Assembly: GCA_947464275.1 (NCBI GenBank)
Contig: CANHVU010000001.1
Location: 248,993-312,992 of the forward strand
Length of the DNA stretch: 64,000 nucleotides
Direction of reading: 5' to 3'
Source of the DNA: Bacteroidota bacterium
GTDB taxonomy: Bacteria; Bacteroidota; Bacteroidia; UKL13-3
Both the position numbers and the translations under genes were made by a program. The notes beneath the pieces were generated by a model. That model did no database searches. It was given only the letters and a program-made list of their open reading frames with translations, and had not been told where the DNA came from. Each line of letters opens with the position of its first letter. Position 1 is the stretch's first letter. Shown here piece after piece: positions 10,037-18,876 of this stretch.

Positions 10037-10993
10037 ATGAAAACGTTTGAAATTCAAAATATTAAAGATACAAGAAGTGGATTTGGCGAAGGACTACACG
10101 AATTAGGAAAACAAAACGAACGCGTAGTTGCGCTTTGTGCTGACTTAATTGGCTCTTTAAAAATGGATGCTTTTATTAAAGATAATCCAAATCGTTTTTT
10201 TCAAGTAGGAATTGCTGAGGCAAATATGATGGGTGTGGCAGCAGGTTTAACTATAGGCGGACATATTCCGTTTACTGGAACATTTGCTAATTTTTCAACT
10301 GGTCGTGTTTACGATCAAATTCGCCAATCGATTGCTTACTCAAATAAAAATGTAAAAATTTGTGCATCACATGCTGGCTTAACATTGGGTGAGGATGGTG
10401 CAACACATCAAATTTTAGAAGATATTGGTTTGATGAAAATGCTGCCAAACATGGTAGTGATCAATCCTTGCGATTTTAACCAAACTAAAGCAGCTACCAT
10501 GGCAATTGCTGATTACGAAGGACCTGTTTATTTACGTTTTGGTCGTCCGGCTGTGCCAAACTTTACCCCTGTTGACCAAAATTTTGAAATAGGAAAAGCC
10601 TTAATGCTTAACGAAGGAACTGATGTTAGTATTTTTGCTACTGGACATTTGGTTTGGAAAGCAATTGAAGCTGGACATATTTTAGCAGAAAAAGGTATTA
10701 ATGCAGAAATTATAAATATTCACACTATTAAACCTCTTGATGCAACTGCAATTTTAGCAAGTGTTGCCAAAACTGGCTGTGCTGTAACTGCCGAAGAACA
10801 TCAAATGAATGGAGGCTTGGGAGATAGTATTTGTCAACTATTGGCGCTTAATAATCCAACACCATTAGAAATGGTAGCAGTTAACGATAGTTTTGGTGAA
10901 AGCGGAACACCTGACCAATTAATGGAAAAATATGGTTTAACGGCTGATGCCATTGTAGAAAAAGCTTTAAAGGCTATAGCTAGAAAAAAGTAA
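10037..10993 (+). CDS. Transketolase, C-terminal subunit
   Basis: A 318-residue protein with the pyrimidine-binding and C-terminal domains of transketolase. [17 protein letters not shown] near residue 56 contains the catalytic Glu that activates [18 protein letters not shown] near 116 follows, and the C-terminal domain contains [15 protein letters not shown] near 252. It should form a heteromer with the N-terminal subunit encoded at 6571-7416. Terminators stand on both sides, so it appears to be transcribed alone. The start is ATG with no Shine-Dalgarno, normal for this phylum. Confidence 0.92.
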   Translation: MKTFEIQNIKDTRSGFGEGLHELGKQNERVVALCADLIGSLKMDAFIKDNPNRFFQVGIAEANMMGVAAGLTIGGHIPFTGTFANFSTGRVYDQIRQSIAYSNKNVKICASHAGLTLGEDGATHQILEDIGLMKMLPNMVVINPCDFNQTKAATMAIADYEGPVYLRFGRPAVPNFTPVDQNFEIGKALMLNEGTDVSIFATGHLVWKAIEAGHILAEKGINAEIINIHTIKPLDATAILASVAKTGCAVTAEEHQMNGGLGDSICQLLALNNPTPLEMVAVNDSFGESGTPDQLMEKYGLTADAIVEKALKAIARKK

Positions 10994-11013
10994 TTAATTT
11001 AACTTGTGTAAGT

Positions 11014-11055
11014 AAAAAAGGGGCTGTTTTAAATTTTTAAAACAGCCCCTTTTTT
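11014..11055 (+). terminator. Strong terminator after transketolase C-subunit
   Basis: A perfect inverted repeat, AAAAAAGGGGCTGTTTT paired with its complement ending CCCCTTTTTT, with an 8-nt AT loop. It works in either orientation but fits the plus-strand gene ending at 10993. Confidence 0.9.
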
Positions 11056-11253
11056 GATAAATTCAAAATTATTTCATCTGTTTTTTACCTCCATAAGCAA
11101 AGCGTGATATTGCTAATAAAGTAATTCCTCAAGCTATTGTTAAATCTTGTGATTCGTCTTCAAAACCTCAGCCTATTTGGCTAATGTTAAACTTAATGTT
11201 ATGGCCGCTGCTGTTATTTTTTTACAATCAGGCATTTGGGCAAAATGATGAAT
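11056..11253. other. Intergenic stretch, no supported gene
   Basis: About 200 bp between two terminators. On the plus strand one frame runs without stop for about 52 codons and ends in a hydrophobic stretch followed by FGQNDE and a stop (about 11244), but it has no good start and no recognisable family. It may be a gene remnant. I see no RNA gene here. Confidence 0.3.
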
Positions 11254-11286
11254 AAAAAAAGCTTGCCTTTTTGGGGCAAGCTTTTT
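11254..11286 (-). terminator. Terminator for beta-helix protein gene
   Basis: Inverted repeat GCTTGCC/GGCAAGC (11261-11267, 11275-11281) flanked by A and T runs, 17 nt beyond the stop of the minus-strand gene ending at 11303. The flanking runs make it usable in both directions. Confidence 0.85.
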
Positions 11287-11302
11287 AATGATTTGAATAT
11301 TA

Positions 11303-13966
11303 TTATGGTGTAAAAATTATTACCCCATTAATACTATTTATATCAAGTAAAGGATAATCACCAAAATCTACTGAGCCATCACCGTTTATGTCGTAAGACA
11401 AGTAGCCTAGATCTCCATTGATACTACTTATGTCTAAATCCGGATAGTCAGCAAAATCTATTGACCCATCTTGGTTTATATCACCACTGAACAACATGAA
11501 TACGCCACCATCTTCTGCCATATTATTTCCATAAGCATTTGAAATTGAACTTGTGAAATCATAGTTGGTAGTTGCACTGAATGTAACTGGATTGGCTGAC
11601 CAAACAGCTATTGAGTTTCTATGACCAACTACCACATAATAACTGTTGCCATTTACAGAGCCGGGGAATGTAATAGTGGCATTTCCAGCAGTATCTAAAA
11701 GGCCTTTAATAGTATGAATAACGTTGAATGGAGTTGCATTCTCTCTCAATTCAACTGTTATGGTATCAGCAATATTTATTGGGCTTATTCCATCTGCACT
11801 GTAAGGTGCTGCTATCATTTTTCCATTTCCTAAATAAAGACCTTGTAGCATGGCTTTTAAATTAAAAGCAACAGCACCTGTCGTTACACTTAAAGTTAAA
11901 GTAGCAGCACTGTCACAACCTGCTGAATTTAACAAATTGGCTGTTTGAGTACCTGCTGAATCAAAGGTTAATCCATTCCAAGAATATGGCAGTTGGTTTG
12001 GATTGATGGTAATGCTATCAGTTGAACTTGTTGGTACATTTATAGTTAAGTTTAATTTTGCTATCGAATCACAGCCTTGGCTATTTGTGGTTGTAAATGT
12101 TTTTAGACCCGATGTTGTGTAGTTAATACCATTCCAAGTATATGGCGATGCACTTGAACAAATGGAAACAGTAGTGATTGATGATGTAGAAGGACAATAT
12201 TCATAAGAGCCAATGTCTTTTGCGTTTTTGGTACTTGCACCTCTTTGATCAGAGCTTGGAATATCTATGGTTGTTATACCAGCGTCTATAGCTGGACTGC
12301 CTGAAGCCAATGCAAAGGTTTTTGTATAACCGCCATTATTTGAAAGTGAAGCTAAAAGTGGGTTTTGACCAATTATACAATTGTTAAAATTACCAGTAAT
12401 GCTACCCATATTTGTATTGTTATCAATGATACAATTTGTTGCATTTAAGGTCATTGAAAAGGACGAAGCAAATTCTGGACCATCTGAAACTGCAGTGTTT
12501 CCATAAAAAATACTATTTATAAAGTTTGTAGAGGAAGCGCTACTTGCACCACCAAAATATGCCACCCCACCAGATATTCCTGCACTGTTACCGTTAAAAG
12601 TAGAATTAATAATTTTAATATCATTATCTGTTGGTCTTATTAATATCGCTGCCCCGTATTGACCGCAAATATTGTTGCTAAATGTACAATTCGTAACAAT
12701 CATTGTGTTTCCATAAGCTGATTGACCAAACCATGTAACTGCACCACCACCCATAAAGTCGCCAGGTCTATTAGAAACGGAATTATGTCGGTTGTTATGG
12801 AATGTAGTTCCTGTAGCTGAAAAGCTTCCATCAGCTACTCTTATTGCACCACCACCATCTCCATAATATGCATCGGGAGGCGTTGTATAAGCATAATTAG
12901 ACTCTACTGCACAGTTTACAAAGTTTACGTTTACTTGCCATGCTAAAACCCCACCACCATAATGTTCAGCATTTCCATTTCTTATGGTTAATTTCTCAAA
13001 ATTAACTGTATTAGATGATAAATAACTTGAAAATGAAATATTAAATACCCTATCTGTTGCAACACCAGGATTGGCATTTGCTTGCACAATGGTTTGTGTT
13101 GGGCTTTGACCAAGAATAGTTAGTGATTTATCATTAATATTAATACCAGATTCTGTAAAAGTTTGTGCCGCCAAACTCAATACATCAAAATCATTTGCTG
13201 CATTAACTGCACTTTGAATAGTGGCGTAAGTATTACCACTACCAACAGTTAATACTGCAATAAAATTTACCCCTAAAATAGAATTACTATTTACAGTATT
13301 AGAAGCATTATTATTACTAAATGCACTATTCGCAAAAACAACATTTAAGTTATTGATGTCATTGGCGTTGGCATGAGCAGTAGCTGAGCCTGTTAATGTA
13401 AAAGTTAAGTTAAGGTTATCGTTTCTAACAATAGAAGCAGTCAAACCTGACGGTATATTGTACACTGATACCTTTCCCCCGCTCACAAAATTATCACCAT
13501 TGTTTCCTGTAAATGTTGCCCCACCAAAGTTATTATGTGTAATAGTTATAGAGGTGGAAATTGTACCATTGTTTGTGCTGTTTTCAACAAATTGAGTTGA
13601 GCTAAAAATTAACTTGGGCGCTGCAATTTCTACAGTTAAGCCATTGCCCCAACCAGATGTAGGAGGTGTGGAACTACTTGAAAAATTATAATAATCAAAA
13701 GGCATCCAACCTCCACATGGACTCCCAGAAAATGAATAATCTCCAATTCCCCAATAATATCCATTATTAACAAGGGCATTTGTTCCTAAAACATAATAAG
13801 GAAATCCATTACATGTCCCTGAATAAACATAGGTTCCATTTTGGCTTGTGTTCCATGAACCTGAAACTAAATAGTTTTGTGCATTTGATTTTTGACTTAA
13901 ACCTGTAGATAATATAAGGCCGAAAAACATCAATTTAAAGATTTTTTGTGTAAACACTTTTTTCAT
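11303..13966 (-). CDS. Secreted right-handed beta-helix protein with dockerin-like C-terminus
   Basis: I take the ATG at 13966 (MKKVFTQKIFKLM) as start because a signal peptide ending in SNAQ follows at once; an earlier ATG at 14011 is possible but adds 15 odd residues. The 887-residue protein has an N-terminal region with a Cys pair, a beta-helix region with many short NCTF/NSTF turns (about 235-560), a choice-of-anchor Q segment (SPAIDAG then DQRG and DIGSYEY), two repeats of about 45 residues (YTWNGINY and YSWNGLTF, each ending GCDS), and a C-terminal pair of calcium loops, DINQDGSIDFADYPDLD and DINGDGSVDFGDYPLLD. The end resembles a type I dockerin rather than a T9SS sorting domain. It is likely a surface or secreted polysaccharide-related or adhesive protein; no catalytic residues can be assigned. 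Confidence 0.8.
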   Translation of the reverse strand: MKKVFTQKIFKLMFFGLILSTGLSQKSNAQNYLVSGSWNTSQNGTYVYSGTCNGFPYYVLGTNALVNNGYYWGIGDYSFSGSPCGGWMPFDYYNFSSSSTPPTSGWGNGLTVEIAAPKLIFSSTQFVENSTNNGTISTSITITHNNFGGATFTGNNGDNFVSGGKVSVYNIPSGLTASIVRNDNLNLTFTLTGSATAHANANDINNLNVVFANSAFSNNNASNTVNSNSILGVNFIAVLTVGSGNTYATIQSAVNAANDFDVLSLAAQTFTESGININDKSLTILGQSPTQTIVQANANPGVATDRVFNISFSSYLSSNTVNFEKLTIRNGNAEHYGGGVLAWQVNVNFVNCAVESNYAYTTPPDAYYGDGGGAIRVADGSFSATGTTFHNNRHNSVSNRPGDFMGGGAVTWFGQSAYGNTMIVTNCTFSNNICGQYGAAILIRPTDNDIKIINSTFNGNSAGISGGVAYFGGASSASSTNFINSIFYGNTAVSDGPEFASSFSMTLNATNCIIDNNTNMGSITGNFNNCIIGQNPLLASLSNNGGYTKTFALASGSPAIDAGITTIDIPSSDQRGASTKNAKDIGSYEYCPSTSSITTVSICSSASPYTWNGINYTTSGLKTFTTTNSQGCDSIAKLNLTINVPTSSTDSITINPNQLPYSWNGLTFDSAGTQTANLLNSAGCDSAATLTLSVTTGAVAFNLKAMLQGLYLGNGKMIAAPYSADGISPINIADTITVELRENATPFNVIHTIKGLLDTAGNATITFPGSVNGNSYYVVVGHRNSIAVWSANPVTFSATTNYDFTSSISNAYGNNMAEDGGVFMLFSGDINQDGSIDFADYPDLDISSINGDLGYLSYDINGDGSVDFGDYPLLDINSINGVIIFTP

Positions 13967-14020
13967 GTAATAATTTCTATTTGAAACCCGAAAAACAAGT
14001 TTTTTAATCAATCCCCCAAA

Positions 14021-14059
14021 ATTTTGGGACGAAATGCAGAAGTTTGTATATAATCTACA
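14021..14059 (-). promoter_or_regulatory. Conserved upstream element, copy 1 (before beta-helix gene)
   Basis: On the minus strand it reads TGTAGATTATATA, then CTGCATTTCGTCCCAAA. It lies 55-93 bp upstream of the beta-helix start. An element of the same length and nearly the same sequence lies at 16341-16379 upstream of the sensor-kinase gene. Conservation between two otherwise unrelated intergenic regions suggests a binding site, plausibly for the adjacent LytTR regulator. Confidence 0.55.
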
Positions 14060-14105
14060 AAAAGAGGGTGTTTTTGGCTAAGAATTAACCCAATAAACTA
14101 GGGTA

Positions 14106-16244
14106 TTATGCAAACAAAATGGTAAAACAAGCACCCCCATTATTTGAGTAATGTAATGTACCATTAAGCTGATCGGTAAAGAGACTTACAAGCCTTAAGC
14201 CAAGGGTATTAGGGTTTTTAGGTAATTGTCCATTTGGTAATCCTTTTCCATTATCTTGAATAATCAATTGGTATTTGTAATTGATTCTACTTATCTCCAA
14301 ATGGATTTCATTTCGCTCCAAACCAGTAAAGGCATGTTTTAGAGAATTTGTCACTAACTCATTTACAATCAATCCAATGGGAATAGCTGTGTCTAAGGTG
14401 GTTGAAAAATTTGTATTATCTACTATCTTATATTGAATAGGTTTTGTTGTGTTGTGAAATTGTTTTGCCAAAACATCAATCAATTCTTGCAAGTAATCCT
14501 TTAACAAAACACTAGTAATATTCTCTGTTGTATAAAGTTTTTCATGAACCATAGCGATGGCATGTAGCCTGTTTTCTGAATTTATCAAAGCATCTATTGC
14601 TGCCTTGTCTTCAATTGTTCGATGTTGCATGCGCAGCATAGCCACTATCAGTTGTAGGTTGTTTTTTACACGGTGGTGCAGTTCTTTCATCAATGTTTTT
14701 AAATCTTCGGCTTGTTTTTTTATTTGTTTGTTATCAGTTTGTTGATGCTTATAGCTTCTATAAAAGTTTATTCCAAAAGCAGTAAAACCAAGCATTGCAG
14801 CCAACATCAACCAACGTATAATTGTTTCATTTTTACTGTTTTCAGACATCAATTGGTTTTCCTTTGAAAGCACCTTGTTTAAAGCGATTTGTTGTTGCTG
14901 TTCTAATGCAACTTTCGCTATTTTTTGATTGTACTCAAAGTTAATTTGTTGTTCTTTAATTTTTTGTTCATAAATTAACTGTTTCTTTTCCTCCTTACTT
15001 TTGGCGGCTGCTTGCCTTTTCTGAAATTCAAGCTGCACCGCTTTTAAAGCCAGTTCTTTTTGATAGGTTAAATCTTTTTTATCCAATTCGTACTGCATTT
15101 GAGTCTGTGCAATTTGTTCTAAATTGTCTTCGTTTATAATACTATCACGATACATTATATACATTGTATAATTTTGAAATGCATCTTGCCATCTTTCAGT
15201 TTCAGTATTTTGCTCATAAAGCATTTTGTATGCATTTCTTGTTAAATCAAGTGCATTTATATCTTTTGAAAGTTCGATAGCACTATCAAGATAAGTTTTT
15301 GCTTCGCTATATTTATCAATGAACTGAAATGAATTGGCTGCATTGATATAACCTTGAGCAACACCATATTTGTTCCCCATGGTTTTATGTACTTGCATGG
15401 CTTTAAGATTATACTTTACTGCTTCGGCCCCATTTTGTTCTTGATTGTAGGCAGCACCAATATTCATGTACAAGTTTGCTTGTTCAAATTTTTCTCCCAA
15501 TTCTTCACATAATTGAAGTGCCGCAAAATAGTTTTTCAATGCCTCCTCGAATTTACTTTGTTTGTTGTAAATGTTACCAAAATTAATGTAAGAACTTAAA
15601 AGTCCTCGTCTATCACCCAATTCTTCCCTAATTTTCAATGCCTTTAAATGATACTTTAAGGCTTCCTTATCATTACCTAAACCAGTATAAACCTTTCCAA
15701 TATTGTTATAAGAATCTGCTATGCCTTTTTTGTCGGCCAATTCTTCTCTAATTTTTAATGCAGCCAAGTTGTTTTTTAAAGCTTCTGGAAAATTGGATTG
15801 CATGCTATACACAATAGCTATATTATTTGTGGTTTTTGCAAGCCCTTGTTTATATTTTATCTGCTCTGCAATTTTTAAAGCAATTGATAGATTATTTAAA
15901 GCTGCAGGAAAATCGCCTTGCCTAATATAACATATTCCCATGTTTTGATATGCTTCATATTCTCCTCTTTTAAATCTGATGTTGGGTGCAATCTTTAATA
16001 CTTCATCAATATACGTTTGTGCTTTTTCGTAGTTAGCCTTGTTGATAAATACTTGCGATAAACTATTTAATATGTTCACTCTTTGGGTATCACTTTTATC
16101 AAAGGTGGTTTTCTGTAATTTGGCCCTAAATTCTGTATTACGTTTTAATAATGCTTCCAGCGAATCAATAGTACTTGATTGTGAAAAGCCACTAAAAGCA
16201 ATACAGTGTAATACGAATAATATGATGAGAGATTTGTTTTTCAT
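14106..16244 (-). CDS. TPR sensor histidine kinase (HisKA_2 type)
   Basis: A 712-residue protein: signal-like hydrophobic N-terminus (1-21), about seven TPR units between residues 60 and 370 (repeated ALKIREELGD/YNNIGKVY patterns), a long coiled coil rich in Gln and Lys (about 380-470), one membrane segment (about 482-500), then a HisKA_2 domain with ELHHRVKNNLQLI carrying the phosphorylated His, and a HATPase_c domain with N box (GLIVNELVTNSLKHAF), G1 box (IIQDNGKGLP) and GLRLV. TPR domains probably lie outside the cytoplasmic membrane and sense a partner protein. The cognate regulator gene lies just upstream on the same strand. Confidence 0.88.
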   Translation of the reverse strand: MKNKSLIILFVLHCIAFSGFSQSSTIDSLEALLKRNTEFRAKLQKTTFDKSDTQRVNILNSLSQVFINKANYEKAQTYIDEVLKIAPNIRFKRGEYEAYQNMGICYIRQGDFPAALNNLSIALKIAEQIKYKQGLAKTTNNIAIVYSMQSNFPEALKNNLAALKIREELADKKGIADSYNNIGKVYTGLGNDKEALKYHLKALKIREELGDRRGLLSSYINFGNIYNKQSKFEEALKNYFAALQLCEELGEKFEQANLYMNIGAAYNQEQNGAEAVKYNLKAMQVHKTMGNKYGVAQGYINAANSFQFIDKYSEAKTYLDSAIELSKDINALDLTRNAYKMLYEQNTETERWQDAFQNYTMYIMYRDSIINEDNLEQIAQTQMQYELDKKDLTYQKELALKAVQLEFQKRQAAAKSKEEKKQLIYEQKIKEQQINFEYNQKIAKVALEQQQQIALNKVLSKENQLMSENSKNETIIRWLMLAAMLGFTAFGINFYRSYKHQQTDNKQIKKQAEDLKTLMKELHHRVKNNLQLIVAMLRMQHRTIEDKAAIDALINSENRLHAIAMVHEKLYTTENITSVLLKDYLQELIDVLAKQFHNTTKPIQYKIVDNTNFSTTLDTAIPIGLIVNELVTNSLKHAFTGLERNEIHLEISRINYKYQLIIQDNGKGLPNGQLPKNPNTLGLRLVSLFTDQLNGTLHYSNNGGACFTILFA

Positions 16245-16340
16245 TGAGAAGTATAGTTTTAAATCAATACTAGTGATTTCTTAAATTCAACTAGATTTTT
16301 ACAACATACAAAAAAGGCCAGTTGTTATAACAATAACAAA

Positions 16341-16379
16341 AATTTGGGACGAAATGCAGATTTATATATATAATCTACA
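16341..16379 (-). promoter_or_regulatory. Conserved upstream element, copy 2 (before sensor-kinase gene)
   Basis: The same element as at 14021-14059, lying 97-135 bp upstream of the kinase start and overlapping the last codons of the regulator gene. The block TCTGCATTTCGTCCCAAA and the block TGTAGATTATATA match the first copy with the same spacing. Its position fits autoregulation of the kinase gene by the LytTR regulator. Confidence 0.55.
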
Positions 16380-17130
16380 TTTTTAATTTTTTTAGTACCT
16401 CCAACTGTTCTGTTCTGCTTATAGCAATTTGTTGCCCTTTTATTTCAATAGAGTTACTATTAAAACTATCTACTTGGGTCATGTTAATAATTTGCTGCTT
16501 GTTGCACTTCACAAATTGATTAGCAGGCAATAGTGATTGTAGTTTTTTTAAGGATGCTCTTAACAAGTATTTTTTTTCAAGTGTATTAATTTCAATATAA
16601 TTTTTGTCTGATTCAAACCACAGAATATCTTTTAAAGGAACTTTAACATATCGATAGCCATCTTTTACTAAAAGTTGACCATTAATAATTAACCCATTTT
16701 CATTTTCTTCATTTGTTTTATCTGCAGAAAGGTTGTCTGCAGCATTAATTTTTGTGGAGTAATTAAAAAACGCTATTTCAATGGATGCTAATAGGTGTGC
16801 TTTATTATATGGCTTCAATAAAAAGGCAGAGGGCCTGGTTTGTTTCACACTCGCAATGGTTTCAGCATCTGAATAAGAGGTAATATAAATAAATGGAATG
16901 TGTAGGTTTTGATTAATTTGTAAGCCCAAATCAATTCCAGTTTTTGCATCATTCAAATTAATATCCAATAAAACTATATCTATACTATTGGAGTCAAAAG
17001 CCTCCATTGCTTGAATATAATTTCTTGCTCTAAAAACATTGGTGTAGCCAACTTCAAACAAGATTTCTTTTAAATCTTCGGCAATTAAAACTTCATCTTC
17101 TACAATTAATATATTTAAAGTTTTATGCAT
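16375..17130 (-). CDS. LytTR-family response regulator
   Basis: A 251-residue protein. The receiver domain covers 1-120: ILIVEDEVLIAEDL carries the acidic pocket, DIVLLDINL the phospho-acceptor Asp near residue 56, YITSYSD the Thr/Ser switch and LLKPYN the conserved Lys. A LytTR DNA-binding domain covers about 150-250 (ILWFESDKNYIEINT, LLRASLKKLQSLLP, FVKCNKQQIINM). It is the likely partner of the kinase encoded 130 bp downstream. Probable targets are the genes carrying the shared element at 14021 and 16341. Confidence 0.92.
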   Translation of the reverse strand: MHKTLNILIVEDEVLIAEDLKEILFEVGYTNVFRARNYIQAMEAFDSNSIDIVLLDINLNDAKTGIDLGLQINQNLHIPFIYITSYSDAETIASVKQTRPSAFLLKPYNKAHLLASIEIAFFNYSTKINAADNLSADKTNEENENGLIINGQLLVKDGYRYVKVPLKDILWFESDKNYIEINTLEKKYLLRASLKKLQSLLPANQFVKCNKQQIINMTQVDSFNSNSIEIKGQQIAISRTEQLEVLKKLKM

Positions 17131-17200
17131 TGTGATTAGTAAATACTGAATTCATCATAAAATTAGACAAACAAATGTACAATAAATCATAAAATAACAA

Positions 17201-17240
17201 AAAAAGAGGCTGCTTTCAATACAGAAAACAACCTCTTTTG
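17201..17240 (-). terminator. Terminator for fasciclin lipoprotein gene
   Basis: Two arms of 15 nt (17203-17217 and 17224-17238) pair fully if two G-U pairs are allowed, with a 6-nt loop. On the minus strand a T run follows. It lies 29 nt beyond the stop of the gene ending at 17269. Confidence 0.85.
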
Positions 17241-17268
17241 GTTTATTAGTAAAGGACTACTTTAAAAT

Positions 17269-18213
17269 TTATTTTGCAGGTAAAACCACTTTGTTAATTA
17301 CATGTACCACACCATTTGTTGCTTGAATATCAGCAGTGGTAACTGTTACATCCGTAACATCACCTCCACTAAATTTAACTCCTGCTGTAGTATTAAATGT
17401 TAACTTAGTATTGGTGTTTAAAGTAGTAGCCACATCGCCATTTTTAATTTGCGAAGATCTTACTTGTGTGCCTAAAACGTGAGCTGTCAAAATTGGAGTT
17501 AATTGCTCCTTGGTAAAATCTTCCAATTTAAAATTAATAGCATTAAACGCATCGTTGGTTGGAGCAAACACAGTAATAGAAGCACTTTCTTCTAATGTAC
17601 TTACCAATGTTGCTTTATCTAAAGCACCTACTAATGATGTAAAAGCAGGGTTATTTACTGCAATATCAACCACTGATTGCGGAGATAAAGGCATATCAAT
17701 AACATGAATAATTCCATTGCTTGCAGCAATATCGGCAGCTAATACATTGGCTTCATTGTTTAATTTTACAGGATTATTAGCTGTACGTAGCGAAACGCCA
17801 TTGCCATTTACCAAATATAAAGTTCCTACATAAGCATTAGGCACTTCAGTAGATTTTACTTTTGATGCTAAAACGTGGTAAAGTAAAGCGTTTTTTAAAG
17901 CTAAAATTTGGTCTGTATCAGTAATTGCGTTGATTAGTTCTACACTAACATCTTCTTTTCTAAATGCTGCATTATTAGGAGCAAAAACAGTATAGGTTCC
18001 TGCGTTGGTTAAAGTTTCTTTTAAACCTGTTTTGTCTAACGCTGCAATCAAAATACTAAAACTAGTATCGGCTTTTGCAATTTCATAAATGCTTTTTAAT
18101 GTAGGAGTAGTTGGAGTTGGGGTGGTTTTGTCATCATCTTTTTTGCATGAAGTGATCAATAAAGCACCAAAGGTTAAGCTTAATAAAGCCGTTTTAAAAA
18201 TGTTCTTTTTCAT
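17269..18213 (-). CDS. Lipoprotein with two fasciclin (FAS1) domains
   Basis: I start at the ATG at 18213 (MKKNIFKTALLS), giving 314 residues, because the lipoprotein signal LLITSC (Cys 23) follows directly; the longer ORF from 18258 adds 15 residues with no signal character. Two FAS1 domains follow, at about 42-175 and 180-314. Each has the H1 motif (YTVFAPNNAAF, ITVFAPTNDAF) and the H2 end (NGIIHVIDMPLSP, NGVVHVINKVVLP). FAS1 proteins mediate adhesion or binding outside the cell. It is a single gene with its own terminator. Confidence 0.9.
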   Translation of the reverse strand: MKKNIFKTALLSLTFGALLITSCKKDDDKTTPTPTTPTLKSIYEIAKADTSFSILIAALDKTGLKETLTNAGTYTVFAPNNAAFRKEDVSVELINAITDTDQILALKNALLYHVLASKVKSTEVPNAYVGTLYLVNGNGVSLRTANNPVKLNNEANVLAADIAASNGIIHVIDMPLSPQSVVDIAVNNPAFTSLVGALDKATLVSTLEESASITVFAPTNDAFNAINFKLEDFTKEQLTPILTAHVLGTQVRSSQIKNGDVATTLNTNTKLTFNTTAGVKFSGGDVTDVTVTTADIQATNGVVHVINKVVLPAK

Positions 18214-18391
18214 TTGTTTTATATGTTTATATAAGTAATAACCGTTTAAACATGACAATTAAATGATAAGTTTTTTTAATGATATGCTATGACAATTATT
18301 TTACGAAAGGCCTTGTAAAGCCAATGTTTTTACTTAAAATATTCTAAAATAAATTATTGGTAAAACTATTACTTTATTTGTTTTGTTAGGC

Positions 18392-18589
18392 TTAAATTAT
18401 TTTTATGATCTTTCTGATTTCAACACCACACATCAATAAAAACAAGATTGAAAGTACGATGTAAAATATAATTAAGCGCGCTGGTGTTTCTTTTAGGTTT
18501 TGTATAACTGCTTCTTCTGATAACATTCTTTGCGAAATTCTTGCGGTACCACAAATTTCATAATCACTTGATTGGTCTTTGTTAATCAA
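18392..18589 (-). CDS. Small hypothetical protein with one C-terminal membrane segment, possibly truncated
   Basis: A 65-residue ORF with a TTG start. The same frame stays open and protein-like for 23 codons further upstream (to about 18658) but offers no ATG, GTG or TTG there, so the gene may have lost its 5' end. Residues 39-57 form one membrane helix (LIIFYIVLSILFLLMCG) followed by a basic tail. I do not recognise the family. It could be a real small membrane protein or the end of a broken gene. Confidence 0.35.
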   Translation of the reverse strand: MINKDQSSDYEICGTARISQRMLSEEAVIQNLKETPARLIIFYIVLSILFLLMCGVEIRKIIKII

Positions 18590-18725
18590 TTCATTGTTAT
18601 TGAATGACGAGTAATAAAGCTTAAACTCATCATTATAAAACTCGTATAGCTGAATATTTTATTTGTAACAAACATAAAAAAGTTAACCACACTAAAATAG
18701 CATATAAATTTAGTTTTCGTTTTTT

Positions 18726-18858
18726 GTTGGCCGCTGTTCGAATTTCGAATTTCGAGCTTGGTGTTTCGAATTTTCTATTTCACCTATCGTCCATGGTCCA
18801 TCAACTAAACGCCAGAGGCCAAGAACTTACACCCAAACAGTCTTCACATTACAAAACT
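18726..18858. repeat. Intergenic repeat, copy 1, including a remnant aldehyde dehydrogenase tail
   Basis: Similar to 20047-20158 over most of its length, including GGCCGCTGTTC, TTTTCTATTTCACCTATCGT and ACTTACACCCAAA. On the minus strand the part from about 18852 to 18826 encodes FCNVKTVWV-stop, the same as the end of the aldehyde dehydrogenase at 20126 (FCNVKTIWV-stop) with mostly silent changes. Stops appear a few codons upstream, so it is a dead fragment. Confidence 0.6.
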
Positions 18859-18876
18859 ATCTTTATCCTAGAATTA

